Below are positions 12,114 to 24,949 of a stretch of DNA of 64,000 bases, piece after piece (position 1 is the stretch's first letter; the number at the start of each line of letters is the position of its first letter). A model generated the notes under the pieces. That model searched no databases. It worked only from the letters and a program-made list of their open reading frames with translations, and had not been told where the DNA came from. The position numbers and the translations under genes were made by a program. Origin of the DNA: Aphrophora alni (taxonomy: Eukaryota > Arthropoda > Insecta > Hemiptera > Aphrophoridae); contig OY740777.1 of the NCBI GenBank assembly GCA_963513935.1, positions 13,317,092 through 13,381,091 on the forward strand, in the 5' to 3' direction.

Positions 12114-14589
12114 TAAGTTCAACGTGGGAATAGAGAAGTCGTACAATGCTGTATCTTTATATAGACTAGTAGAACGTACAAATTTAAAACACTTTACGAA
12201 CAGCTGATTTTTTTAAATTTTGTAATATAATGGTTCATAAAATTACTTGTAAAGAAATGTAGACTAGTCTTATTCAACACTTAGGTGTAGTTTCGTCTTA
12301 ACAGTTATAGGTTATGATGTGTTGAAAGCGTTTTGACTAATTGTTAAGAAATAATAACCGACATTGCAGAGCTGTGAGGAGTGATTTGGTTTCTTGCCGA
12401 GCGATTGTTGAAAATGTATTTATAGGTTATTACATGCAGTACTGTCGTTAAAATCAATAGGTTGCGTGACTTTTGGATCACTTTAGTTCTTTCTTAAACG
12501 TTAATTTATAATTATGGAAAATAGTATTTCATACGAGATCATTGCAAGTGCCAAAATGTCAAAGGTTTATTTTATTTTCTTCTTTTTTTAAAAAATCCGA
12601 AATTTTAATTTCATTTAACTTTAAAACATACAATCTACTCAAGAACAGACTCTATGTAGGCCCTACGTTATATGAGATTTTTCGAGTAGGCCCTAATCTA
12701 GTACTGTATGTGGAATGAACTCATACAAAGTGAAAATACGTTTATCCAGTTACATTTTTATTATTGAACTAGATAAATTAGTTAAAATTGTAACAAAATT
12801 ATAGATTATTCATGAAAGGGTAAAATACAAATTTAATTCCAACAACACCGTCTTTTCTATCCCATCATTAAAGTCTCCTAGTTTCAATGTACGTTTTATT
12901 AAAATAGACGAATGAGATATCCTATAATATAAAATTTCACTATGATTATTTTATTTGAACCCTTATATTCACAAATACTAAACAAAATAGTGTGTTTCTG
13001 CGATCTTTGTAAGAAATACATTATATCTTAACGGATTTCATTGAAATTTGGAACAAACCAATAAAAAGGCGCCGTTTTTCCGGCAGTGAAATCGGTGAAA
13101 TTGTGGTGAAAACTTTTGCTCAAAAATTTTAATATATTTACATCTGAAATTATTATTACGATTACATTTTGTGATATTTATATTAAATTTCGAACATACT
13201 ATTGTTGGAGTCAAGCTAGATAATATTAAATATTTCTTCTTGAATACATTATTCATCCCTGTTTATTAAAGGAGGGTTTATTCATCTCAAAAATAGAGGG
13301 GAATTAACAGATCTTAAGTCAAACCAAGACCAACTGATGCCTATTTATCAATCTAAAAAGGACCTTGCATTCTCTCACACACTGTACCTAATAACAGACA
13401 ACACATGTTCATCAAGTAACAAATCACTTCAAGGCAGCCATTTTAAACTAATGTTTCGACTTCACCATTTTGACACTCAGAAACGTAAATAGCATAACAA
13501 AGATGTTGACTGTCCAAACAGCTGAGAATTGACAGAAACGTGACTCTAATGGAGGGGATTACGCTCATTTTGAAGAGGAAATATTTATTTTTAAAAGCAA
13601 ACAACGATGTTTCGTGACTTTCCTTTACATATCATGTGTACAACTTTGTGAAAAAAAAATAAATTGTATGTTTAAACCCCCTAGTAATGGCTTACAATAG
13701 GCTATATCGCCATTTTGTTTTTATCGCTTTTACAGATATTTATTTAACTATTTGGTAAAATATATTACTTAACCTATCATCTTCAAAAACTCATTGTCGT
13801 ATAAATAGAATTTATTGTTTATACAAAGACAGGAAACGAAATAGTAATAAATAAACGAAATAAACATTTTTAAATATTTATTGCACAGCTTTTGATCAAT
13901 TCAAGTTGAGAGTTGTTTATTTCAGTATTCAATTTAAATATTGTACAAACTATCTTCACTCCCAAGGACACTTTGAATAAATCAAATCCTAAACTAGAAT
14001 CTACGTTCTTCATTCTTAATCAAGTTTTTTAAGCATGTTTTTTAAATTGTTAATAGATTAAAACAAAGCACGAAAGACATTTATATACTAATTAGTATAA
14101 GACTTTTGAGTACAAATAATTGTACAAAACATTGCACAAACTTTCTCACACGTTCGTTGAAATTCAAAGTACTGACCAATTAAAACTTTTCGTCATCAAA
14201 TATGTCAGTTCAGTTATCAGTAAAAATTGAATTCAACTGTGAGCGCCATTTTATATATTGAAGATTATTTTAAACAATAGGCCTATTTAAATAGGATCTA
14301 AACTTCTTTTACTTCTGTCATAAACCCTCAGGGCTTAATGTAGTGGGGTTAACTATCACGAGGGCCTTAAATGGATCTAGACTTTTTTCATTTAGTTTTG
14401 GATTAGATCTCACTGTTTCATTTTTTCTCTAAAGTCTCATTTAACCAACTCTTGTTGTATTTCGACTATGACGCTATTAAATTATTAGAAGGTTATGAGT
14501 TTTTATTTTATGTTTTTGTTAATTTTTTTTAAAAAAGGTGATGAACATCGAGAAGGAAAAATTCATCAAAATATAAATATATATAATTA
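12114..14589. other. Non-genic DNA with one dispersed-repeat motif
   Basis: No gene recognised. CATTGCACAAACTTTCTCAC at about 14,131 is a dispersed motif found again at 23,798 and, diverged, at 27,463 and 52,618. A TAGGCCTA palindrome lies at 14,278. ORFs here are short and composition-driven. Confidence 0.55.
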
Positions 14590-15468
14590 TACAGGGTGTT
14601 TCCAAAAATTGTTCTAAAACGTTACGAGCTTATTCCTCACATAAAAAGGAATGAAACTTTTTATATAAACACATTTCCTAAACAGCTTAGTTTTTTATCT
14701 AGCCTCTATATTGTGTTTTTAACAAAACAAATCATGTTTTTAGCGGTAAATGATATGGAGTTGAAAGTTGTTATTGTACATCTCTATTACACTAGAGAAA
14801 AATAATCAATTTCCTTTACTCATTTCAAAATGGCCGCTACTTAAAGTTTTTAACTTTGAATATCTTAAAAACCGTTAAAGATACAAAATATTTGTAAGAG
14901 ACATAATTTTTTATTTTTAATGAAAAACACTTGGAATATTGGAAGGAGTCCTCGAGTCAACGAGGAGACGGCTAGATGCTTGTAATTTCAATGTGAGCCG
15001 CTATTTTGAATATTTCCTTTAGTTTCTTTCATAAAATTTGTTTTTTAAAAATAAATTCCCATTAAAAAAAAACAAATTCATTTTGTCCTTATCCAATTTT
15101 GGTTCTAAGATAATAATGGGTGTTGTAAACTATTAACAAGAATCAATTTTTAGTTTTTTTTAAATTAACTTTAAACTTCAGAAAGAATAAAAACTTTGTT
15201 GCTAAAAAAGGATTTTTTTATAATATTTAGTAAAATTAACTTTTTTTGATATATTGGACGTTAGAATGTTTAAATAGACACCATTTTAAAATGAGTAAAG
15301 GAAATTGGTTGATTACTATTCTCAAATTGGGTATTTATAACAAATTACATGCAAGATTTAAACTACAAATCATTTACCTTTGAAATGTGTTTATATAAAC
15401 ATTTATATTGGTTTTGATGTGAGGAATAAGAATCTAAAATTTTGAACGATGTTTGCAAACACCCTGTA
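14590..15468. repeat. Complete foldback MITE-like element with TA-flanked inverted termini
   Basis: An 879-bp palindromic repeat. The left terminus TACAGGGTGTTT (14,590-14,601) is the exact reverse complement of the right terminus AAACACCCTGTA (15,457-15,468). The subterminal segments also pair: AGCTTATTCCTCACAT on the left against ATGTGAGGAATAAG on the right. Internal words occur in opposite orientations (CAAAATGGCCGCTACTTAAA against CACCATTTTAAAATGAG). If the outer TA is a target duplication, the termini are CAGGGTG...CACCCTG with a TA target, as in Tc1/mariner-type MITEs. It encodes no transposase; the 69-codon frame at 14,596 is not protein-like. Confidence 0.8.
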
Positions 15469-15697
15469 TAATGAAAGCAAGTTTAAATGGCAGGTTCAGT
15501 TTTATTTGTTTGGAAACTATTCCTTAATAGAAACTTTTATTATTTGTATTTTATCACACAGGTAATGGTCATTAATCTTCTAACATTTTAAAAATTTGAT
15601 CGATTTTAAGCAAATATATCTTTAATAACACATCCATGACTATTTTTTTCTCTTTAACCGACAACTAAAGAACGGCGTTTTTAAATATGGCGATAAT

Positions 15698-16414
15698 GTG
15701 TTTTATTTATGTACATGGGATTTAAATTTTAACAAAAATTATTTAAAAACTGGTATAGCTTATTTTAGGGTTTATCTTTTCTTATTTTTGAGTAGTTGGC
15801 CTCAAATTCTGAATCAGGAAATTACAAAAAGTCACGTGAAATCAATAAAATACGCACACATTCCGAATTTCAATAATATCGGTTTACTCTTTTGGGTTGA
15901 AAAGCAGTCACGTCGTTCCCAAAACCACGTTTTTTGGACTCAGAAAAACGACAACCAGATATTTCCGAGAAAAAAACGATATAAAAACGACAAAAAAATC
16001 AATCCCTGTCTAGCTATAATTAAAATAACATTTTTCCTTTCAAATGAAAATGGAACTCCGTCTCCAAGCACAATGGATTTAACACCTCTACACCCCCCCC
16101 CACACAGGATTATCCGACTGCCATCAGTTTTGGCGCCAATACACTGTAATCCTATTTCCTGTTTCAGGTCCTGTATCCAAGTCACGTCCATTATTTCATC
16201 TCTTTATTTATTTATTCTCCAAACTCTCTTCTATTTCCGGTCTTTCCTTCCTGTGCTTTTCAAGAAATTTAAATTTAAATTACATTTACGGATAGAGAAT
16301 TCCGTATGGTTTCGAGGAAGTTATGTCCTGTTAATTTATGATCTAGGCGTGAAATCACGCACTTTATATAGAGGTGGCGTCGACAAACCTACAGACTCCA
16401 AAACATTATTGTGA
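15698..16414 (+). CDS. Longest open frame in the window (238 codons), unrecognised and probably not a gene
   Basis: The frame runs 717 bp from ATG to TGA. The peptide starts MFYLCTWDLNFNKNYLKTGI and has no motif that I recognise: no catalytic residues, no zinc-finger spacing, no clear helix pattern. A His/Pro-rich stretch (LTPLHPPPHRIIRLP) comes from a C homopolymer at 16,090. Residues about 50-90 coincide with a minus-strand copy of the dispersed GAGTCCAAAA repeat (15,855-15,946), which argues that the frame is open by chance across repeat DNA. Amino-acid use (many Lys, Phe, Leu, Ile) follows base composition. It may be a decayed element of unknown type. I would not treat it as a gene without transcript evidence. 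Confidence 0.12.
   Translation: MFYLCTWDLNFNKNYLKTGIAYFRVYLFLFLSSWPQILNQEITKSHVKSIKYAHIPNFNNIGLLFWVEKQSRRSQNHVFWTQKNDNQIFPRKKRYKNDKKINPCLAIIKITFFLSNENGTPSPSTMDLTPLHPPPHRIIRLPSVLAPIHCNPISCFRSCIQVTSIISSLYLFILQTLFYFRSFLPVLFKKFKFKLHLRIENSVWFRGSYVLLIYDLGVKSRTLYRGGVDKPTDSKTLL
15855..15946 (-). repeat. Dispersed GAGTCCAAAA repeat, copy 1
   Basis: The minus strand reads CTGAGTCCAAAAAACGTGGT, TTTGGGAACGACGTGACTGC, then CAACCCAAAAGAGTAAACCG and TTGAAATTCGGAATGTGTGCG. The same order of words (GAGTCCAAAA, GTGnTTTTTGGAA, CAGTGCT, CCGATTTTAATnAAATTTnG, TATGTG) recurs in plus orientation at 16,738-16,870, 18,355-18,550 and 59,370-59,490, and in part at 28,225-28,262 and 56,400-56,465. Confidence 0.55.
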
Positions 16415-16737
16415 GACTATCATTTTTATAAATTAATTATCTTTACTCAAATAAGTATTATAGGACGTGGTGGTCCTTGATTTATATTACGCCAAGGATA
16501 GGCCTAACTATTATCCACCTTTCTGCGAAAGCCTGATATCCTTACAGTCAGGATCAATATCGGTAGATCGTCTCTCACGTAAAATGAGATGATACAAGAT
16601 CGTATAGGTCTTTATAAGAAGGAAATACTAAAAAAAAAAAACTTTAAACCGCTTTTTTGAAATTTTGTGACTATTTTTACGTTCCCAAGTAGGCCCTAAG
16701 CTACATGTAGTATAAGGAGAAGTTTGTATAGGTCAAA

Positions 16738-16870
16738 CGTTTTTAAATCTAGAGGTCCCCCTAAGTTCCAAAAAGTGATTTTTGGAATGGTATCTCGCTT
16801 TTGTCTGTTGGATATGAATTCAAAAACGCGTCGACCGATTGTAATCAAATTTCGTATGTGCGCGTATTTT
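16738..16870 (+). repeat. Dispersed GAGTCCAAAA repeat, copy 2
   Basis: CTAAGTTCCAAAAAGTGATT, TTTGGAATGGTATCTCGCTT, ACGCGTCGACCGATTGTAAT and CAAATTTCGTATGTGCGCG match the order of words in the copies at 15,855 (inverted) and 59,370. Open frames on both strands (16,696-16,948) fall inside this repeat and are not genes. Confidence 0.55.
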
Positions 16871-17001
16871 GACTCCTCTTTCAATCATCCTGTTGACCCA
16901 TTTGAGAAATTAAAAACTACAAAATTTAAAATGTCGTCCACTAAATAAGAATCTGGAGTAGATCTTCTTATTTAGAAATTACACAAGTCTGTAATAATTC
17001 T

Positions 17002-17148
17002 AGTTCAAGTGATGATCTACAGTTCAAGTGATGATCTACAGTTCAAGTGATGATCTACAGTTCAAGTGATGATCTACAGTTCAAGTGATAATCTACAGTT
17101 CAAGTGATGATCTACAGTTCAAGTGATAATCTACAGTTCAAGTGATGC
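17002..17148 (+). repeat. 19-bp tandem repeat, about 7.7 units
   Basis: The unit AGTTCAAGTGATGATCTAC starts at 17,002, 17,021, 17,040, 17,059, 17,078, 17,097, 17,116 and 17,135 (the last is partial). Two units have GATAATC instead of GATGATC. Near-identity between units indicates a young minisatellite. Confidence 0.95.
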
Positions 17149-17924
17149 CGAGGTCTACAACTATTCTTATTGGCTACATATAACACTCCAAAACTCCCTT
17201 CCTATAGTTTCTGGCTGCCAAATTTATCTTTCACATCCAATACATTATCATAGAAACTAGTAATACTGGATGTGCATAACTGTCAAAATGTTTCTGATAA
17301 GAGCAACAATTAATTACTGTGTTATCAGTGTTTGTTTGATTTATAGCCAGCGGAAACATCCAGTAACAGTCTGTCAGTGATTAGGCTTTCGCCGGTTCTG
17401 ATAACGTCATGAGGTGAGTTCTATGCTTTAGTGAGACTTTAGCGGTTTTTACAGTTTTTGATGCGGAACAAGTTTTTGACGCATATCATTAAAATTGCTT
17501 TGCCCACAAAATTTTACTTTGCCCACTACTTTGCTCACTCCGAATGGCAACAGAACAAAACGAAATTCAGGTTACGTTTATTTGAATTGATTTATAATAT
17601 ACAGGAAATGTCCTGTATGTAGGTTAGATTAATTCTTACATGTAAAATAACATAAATAAACAACAAAACAACGTTTTAAAGTTGAAAAAGGATGTAATTA
17701 TTCATGAAAATGATTGACAGTGTATATACACGGAGAGTATTTTTCGTTTGCCGAGTTTTGAAGTTGGCAATCCCGTTTCCTCAACAATACACCTAAGTTA
17801 TTTGTAATATTCATAAATAACCTCAGTTTTGACGTGAGAACTTCTACTCATTGGAGCACATATTTTATTATTTGCAGGTATGTTATTATATGTCACAAAA
17901 TAACAACTGTAGACAAAGTATAAA

Positions 17925-18043
17925 GTGCAATTCGTGAGCAAAGTGTCTTTTTTAAACTCGATAAAATTGACGCACGAGGCAAGCCTCGTGCGTCAACATT
18001 TTTCTCTCGTTTAAAAAAGTGCCACTTTGCTCACTAGTTGCAC
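17925..18043. repeat. 119-bp near-perfect palindrome (hairpin-forming)
   Basis: The left arm begins GTGCAATTCGTGAGCAAAGT and the right arm ends ACTTTGCTCACTAGTTGCAC, its imperfect reverse complement. The middle is TTGACGCACGAGGC / GCCTCGTGCGTCAA with almost no loop. Only a few mismatches and small gaps separate the arms (about 57 bp each). Related words (TTTTTGACGCATA, CTTTGCTCACT) occur just upstream at 17,470-17,540. It could be a small foldback element or give a long hairpin if transcribed. Confidence 0.85.
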
Positions 18044-18354
18044 AAATAACTATTTCCTGTAGATCAAAGGAAAACATTTATCAACAAAAAATAATAACGA
18101 AATTTTTTGTAACTGTCTACAACAACCAAGATTAACCAAAATATATTATGAAATAATGATTATTGTTAACAATGAAAATATTTCCTTTAAATAGCAACTA
18201 GTGTTTTAATACTAATTATTTTATTTTATATTTTCCCTTCATATGTTTTGAAATTACATATAAACATATTTACTTTAGAGTCAGATATTGAAATACTATA
18301 ATTTTGTGTTATTTTGAGCCTGTATAAATTTTGGTTACTTTGTCATTTAAGTTA

Positions 18355-18550
18355 CCCCGAGTCCAAAATAGTGGTTTTTGGAATACAATCTTTATGTCGT
18401 AAGTGCAGTGCTCGTGTGGGTTTGTGGCCATAATTTGGGTATACCTCTCTAAGTTATTTTCCATAGTTAAAAATTTTACAGTGCTTGCCATAAAAAAAAA
18501 AAAAAAAAAAATTTCAAAATCAGCTGAGACGATTTCGATCAAATTTTCTC
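18355..18550 (+). repeat. Dispersed GAGTCCAAAA repeat, copy 3
   Basis: CCCCGAGTCCAAAATAGTGG, TTTTTGGAATACAATC, GTGCAGTGCTCGTGTGGGTT and, near the end, GATTTCGATCAAATTTTCTC follow the order seen in the copies at 16,738 and 59,370. An A-run of about 20 at 18,491 lies within it. Confidence 0.5.
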
Positions 18551-18740
18551 ATATCTAGCCTATAAGGACTAGGACAAAACCATCTCCAAAAACATCTATC
18601 GTCTTTGGATCCGTCTTACCATATATGGAATGTTTTAAAGTCCAATCGCGTAGGTTTATGACTATAATTTGGTGATATAACTTCATCAAATAAGAAAAAC
18701 AAACCTACTACGGATGCTAACATAGTAAATAACCTTGGTT

Positions 18741-18743
<3 letters not shown>

Positions 18744-18770
<27 letters not shown>
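18744..18770. repeat. (TA)n microsatellite
   Basis: About 13 TA units followed by a T-run. Confidence 0.95.
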
Positions 18771-18779
<9 letters not shown>

Positions 18780-18789
18780 TGTTTTTGAC

Positions 18790-20554
<1,765 letters not shown>

Positions 20555-21044
20555 GAGTTACGATTTGTTATAAGCATTTTGTATGTTACATATTATAAGT
20601 ATTCTGAAGAAAAGACTTCATTTTGTATATTTTTAAAATGACGCACGCTTAAAATCTTTAATATTGAATAGTCTATCTTAAAAACTAAGAACTTTACAAA
20701 ATTTACAAGATAAAAAAAGAGTTTTTAAGTACAAACAAAACAGTTTTAGTTATTTTTTCTGTAGATTAAAAGATAATCGAGTTATTGGCAACAAATAGGA
20801 CACAAAATTCTCGTTAGTTGTCTACAATACCCAACATTTACCTTAAACTAACTTATTTTTGAATTGTAGACCATTACTATTAATAAAAGTTATAAAATCA
20901 AATCCTCTGAATCGCAAACAAAAATTCAAATTTTACCCATAACTATTTTAAATGGCGCCTATTTAATTTAGTTTAACCTAAATATCTCGAAACAAATGTA
21001 AATTATATTTATTAAGCAAATTAAGCACTATTTGTTTTATTGGC

Positions 21045-21170
21045 TAAACTATAAGTCAAGTTATAGTTAAGTAAATTTAACTCACACAACACTGAGGATG
21101 GCAATTATGTTGGAAGAAACGCGTTTGAATAAATAAATGTACTATTTGTGAGAGATTTCTACTTTATTCG
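21045..21170 (+). repeat. Dispersed repeat with GAAACGCGT core, copy c
   Basis: GTTATAGTTAAGTAAATTTA, then CACTGAGGATGGCAATTATG, TTGGAAGAAACGCGTTTGAA and AATAAATGTACTATTTGTGA. The same order is seen at 23,533-23,605 (GAATAAATAAAAGTACTTTT after GAAACGCGT). The core has a CTGAGGA box, a GGCA/TGTT hairpin and GAAAC, comparable in layout to a hammerhead core. Confidence 0.65.
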
Positions 21171-21507
21171 ATCAATTATACAATCTCACAACTTAGTTCT
21201 GTATTTATTTTTAAAGATAGTACATTGAAATTTTTTAAATATTTGATTTTCAATGGCTTTAAAATAAACTACAATTTGAAAGTTTTGGGTATTTAATTAT
21301 TTCTAAATTTAAGGTTTGTGGAATTAAGGGTTCTATTTACAATGTAGCTAAGTTACGTAGAATATTGCTTTAAAGTTCTTTCATTGCTTATTTTTTAATT
21401 TCTATACCATGATAGGGTACTGCATAAATTTAATATTTTAGGCATTTATTGGCGTGATTTTTCATTAATAAGAAATAATAAAGGTATTTTTCTGAAAATT
21501 GTTTAGG

Positions 21508-22293
21508 TTTAAATTGAAGCATAACACTACCCATGCTTAAATTGAAGCATAATACTACTTATGCTTAATTTGAATCATAACACTTATTATGCTTAAATTG
21601 AATCATAACACTATCTATGCTTAAATTGAAACATAACACTACCTATGCCTAAATTGAATAATAACACTACATATTCTTAAATTGAAGCATGACACTACCT
21701 ATGCTTAAATTGAATCATAACACTACTTATGCTTAAATTGAATCATAACACTACTATGCTTAAATTGAATCATAACATTACCTATGCTGAAATTGAAGCA
21801 TAATATTACCTAGCTTAAATTGAATCATAACACTACGTATGCTTAAATTGAATCATAACACTACCTATGCTTAAATTGAAGCATAACACTACATATGCTT
21901 AAATTGAAGCATAACACTACACATGCTTAAATTGAAACATAACACTAGCCATGCTTAAATTGAAGCACGTCACTACCTATGCTTAAATTGAAGCACAACA
22001 CTACATATGCTTAAATTGAAACATAACACTAGCCATGCTTGAATTGAACCACGACACTACATATGCTTAATTTGAAACATAACACTACCTATGCTTAGAT
22101 TGAAGCATAACATTATATATGCTTAAATTGAAGCATAACACTACCCATGCTTAAATTGAAGCACGTCACTACCTATGCTTAAATTGAATCACAACACTAC
22201 ATATGCTTAAATTGAAACATAACACTAGCCATGCTTAAATTGAAGCACGACAATACCTTAGCTTAAATTAAATCATAACACTACTCATGCTTA
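21508..22293 (+). repeat. 28-bp minisatellite, about 28 units, each able to form a hairpin
   Basis: The unit is ATGCTTAAATTGAAGCATAA followed by CACTACCT (28 bp). Units vary at GAAGCAT / GAATCAT / GAAACAT and at CACGACAC / ATAACAC. The consensus contains ATGCTT-AAATTG-AAGCAT, a perfect 6-bp inverted repeat with a 6-base loop. Spacing of AAATTGAA is 28 bp throughout, with one or two units shortened by 1-2 bp. No coding potential. Confidence 0.95.
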
Positions 22294-22299
22294 CGTTTT

Positions 22300-23440
22300 A
22301 AAATTTCGTTCCTGATCTCCTTATTTTGGAACAACCTGTATCCACAAATTAAAAAATAATTAGTTAATTCCCATACGTCAATTAGAGGAAATACATTTTA
22401 TTGCATCATTCATAGTCAATTGGTTTTTCTTTAACAGATATGAAGCATGTTATCAGAATCCAAAACTTATAATACTACTGAATGATAACATTTCATACAC
22501 AATAGACCTATTACTTACCCAGAAATAGGTAAATTTGGTAATCACAAAAAATTCAACAACGATTTTTTATGATCTTCAAATTACATGTCCGAACAAAACG
22601 GACCAAGTTATTTTTGCAATGCCGTCCTTCCGTCGTCTTTATCGTCAGTACGTAAGTCCGATAACGGCTAAAAAATGAAGATAGGAACATGAAATTTGGT
22701 TTAGGGGACTACAGTGAGCGCGTATATTATTATATCGTATTCAAAATGTCAAAATTGTTATTGTCTTTTTTAATATAGGCTATCGTCTGTTATTCAACTG
22801 ATAACACATTAAAGTAAATAAAAAAAGTGCAGATGTCAATTCTGCATGTCCACTTCTCTACGATGACAAAGAGCGAATTGATTATCAAAAAGGTAATTTC
22901 AAATTCTGAACTCCTAAGAAAACGTGATATTACATCCTGCAGGGCGAGTTACCTGACACATTAAGGAGACTTAAATTAGTAGGCCTACTTTGCCGACGTT
23001 AATTTTAAATATATGCCTGTATTCAATTTATAGCTGGGTAAGTACCATGATGTCCATCAGTGTTTTGTTTTGGTACTGTAATATTGTTAAATATTTAATT
23101 ATGTCTTAGGTATTCAACAGAGCTGGTGTCAAACGAGAGAGTACCGCAAGGCGCAAGTGATAAGAACATTAAGCCCAGCTGTAAATAATATCTGTATGTA
23201 AATAAACCTAAAATTTCGTCATTTACAATAAAGGTAAAGTATACATTTTTATTTATATATTTAATGATTTGAAAAATACAGTAAATAGAGTCAATTTTGT
23301 AAAATTTATTTCTAAACTTTAGGGATTTTTTAAGAAATTAAATTGATATAAAATTGTTCAATATAAATTGTTACATTTTTATCTAATCAATCAATATTAA
23401 GCTTGACTTGTGAGAAGATATATTTCATAGAATAAAATTA
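22300..23440. other. Non-genic DNA
   Basis: No gene recognised. 22,620-22,740 (CCGTCGTCTTTATCGTCAGT, ACATGAAATTTGGTTTAGGG) is less AT-rich and looks like dispersed-repeat text. TAGGCCTA occurs at 22,980. Confidence 0.5.
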
Positions 23441-23444
23441 TAAC

Positions 23445-23605
23445 GTAGGCTACTTTCTCAAAAATAGTAGGCATACGTTTACTTATTCAAACGCGTTTCA
23501 ATGACAGTTTAGTTTAGTTTAGTAGCTCTTACATCACTGAAGATGGCAATTTTGTCGATGAAACGCGTTACGAATAAATAAAAGTACTTTTTTGACAATT
23601 TTTGT
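23445..23605. repeat. Inverted pair of the GAAACGCGT repeat, copy d
   Basis: The left arm (ACTTATTCAAACGCGTTTCA, then ATGACA) and right arm (TGTCGATGAAACGCGTTACG, then AATAAATAAAAGT) are inverted copies of the same family. They are separated by GTTTAGTTTAGTTTAGTAGC and CACTGAAGATGGCAATTTTG. The outer parts also pair (TCTCAAAAATAGTA against TTTTTGACAATTTTTG). The result is a snap-back structure of about 160 bp. Confidence 0.65.
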
Positions 23606-24940
23606 TTTAGTTTTATCCTATCCATTTTCTTCTGTTCGTAATACTATATCTCGATTACTGAATGTTCCTAAATTATGAAATCGGATTGATTAAAATTTTA
23701 AGCGACGGATAAAAGAGAAACAATAATTACGCAACAACTGTATATCCATTGAAACTACCAGAGTGTACTCTTTCAATCTTTAATTCAATAAATTGTGCAA
23801 AAATATTGCACAAACTTTCTCACACAAAAATATCACTTCGGTAATTGTCAATAAAAAAATGAAAATCTGAAAAATCAGAAAGGCAGCGAGCTAACATCGG
23901 TGCAGCTACTTTGAGTACTTCTAAGCATTATCAATTTACACCGACTTTTTCTAATGACACAAAAAACGGATTCGTTCCCACCCCTAAAGTTTTGACCAGT
24001 TTTAAGCGTTTCACAGAAAATACACATTTTTTTATTATAAATTATTGTGCATCGGTTATACATCAAAACTTTTTTTTTCACAACTTTTAAATTTTCTCTC
24101 CCATATTTTTTTAACTTTTATAAATATTTAATTTGGAAACATATTAAAGCTACCTAAAAAAACGTTTTAAGGGACATTTTTTTCACAATTTTATTATTAA
24201 AGCAAAGGTAAAGATTTGAAAGTCTAAATATTTCGTCAAATTTTGTTTCGAAGTTATTATGCTGATATCTTTTTATTCATTCATTCTTAGAAATAACAAA
24301 CATTTTATTGGATTCTAATAGCAGGATCGGGGAACCTTTCACACCATCGCGTATCCAGCCTCCGTAAGAAATATCACAATATTGTAAGAGATACAAATTA
24401 ACAGTAGAATAATTCCACGTCAATAATTTTCTTCAACTTCCAATCTATGTTAAAAAGTTCTCCAGTCCACATTGTATGCAAATGAAGGGAACACTGAATA
24501 AGACGCAAAACTGTTATTACCCCCACACAACACCATCGTAGGCGTCACGGATTTCCATATAAATGGCGGCGTGTTGCACACCAATTAGGTACAAAGTAAG
24601 ACCAAAGGTCAACTATGATTTATTCATTTCTTAATTAACAATTTAAAACAGTAATCTGCTCTAAACATGTGACCCGTTCTCGTGTGAGTTGAAGTCTCAA
24701 CTCCCAACATCTGTTTCATACTATTCCCTCCCAACGTGAGTTAATAGAAATTATTTGACATGTCAGGCTGGACAGGGAGAAACCATTACCAACCCTTCGG
24801 AAATGTCAAGTGAAGTTAGTTAGTTTATGATGTAGGGGGTAGGGCGTTGGTTCAACAGGAAGGGTTGCAGGACGACAGCTTTCCACTGATTGGTTGATTC
24901 TATGACGTCCTTTCTCTTGCTAAACTTTACGTTTTTAAAA
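23606..24940. other. Non-genic DNA with one dispersed motif
   Basis: ATTGCACAAACTTTCTCACA lies at 23,799. 24,300-24,900 is less AT-rich but I found no coding frame or RNA gene. The 68-codon minus frame at 23,875-24,081 is not recognised. Confidence 0.5.
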
Positions 24941-24949
24941 CTTGAGTTT

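Noticed and set aside
15698..16414. A genuine protein-coding gene in the 238-codon frame
   Set aside because: No motif, composition-driven amino acids, and part of the frame is a dispersed repeat in antisense. Kept in the feature list only at low confidence.
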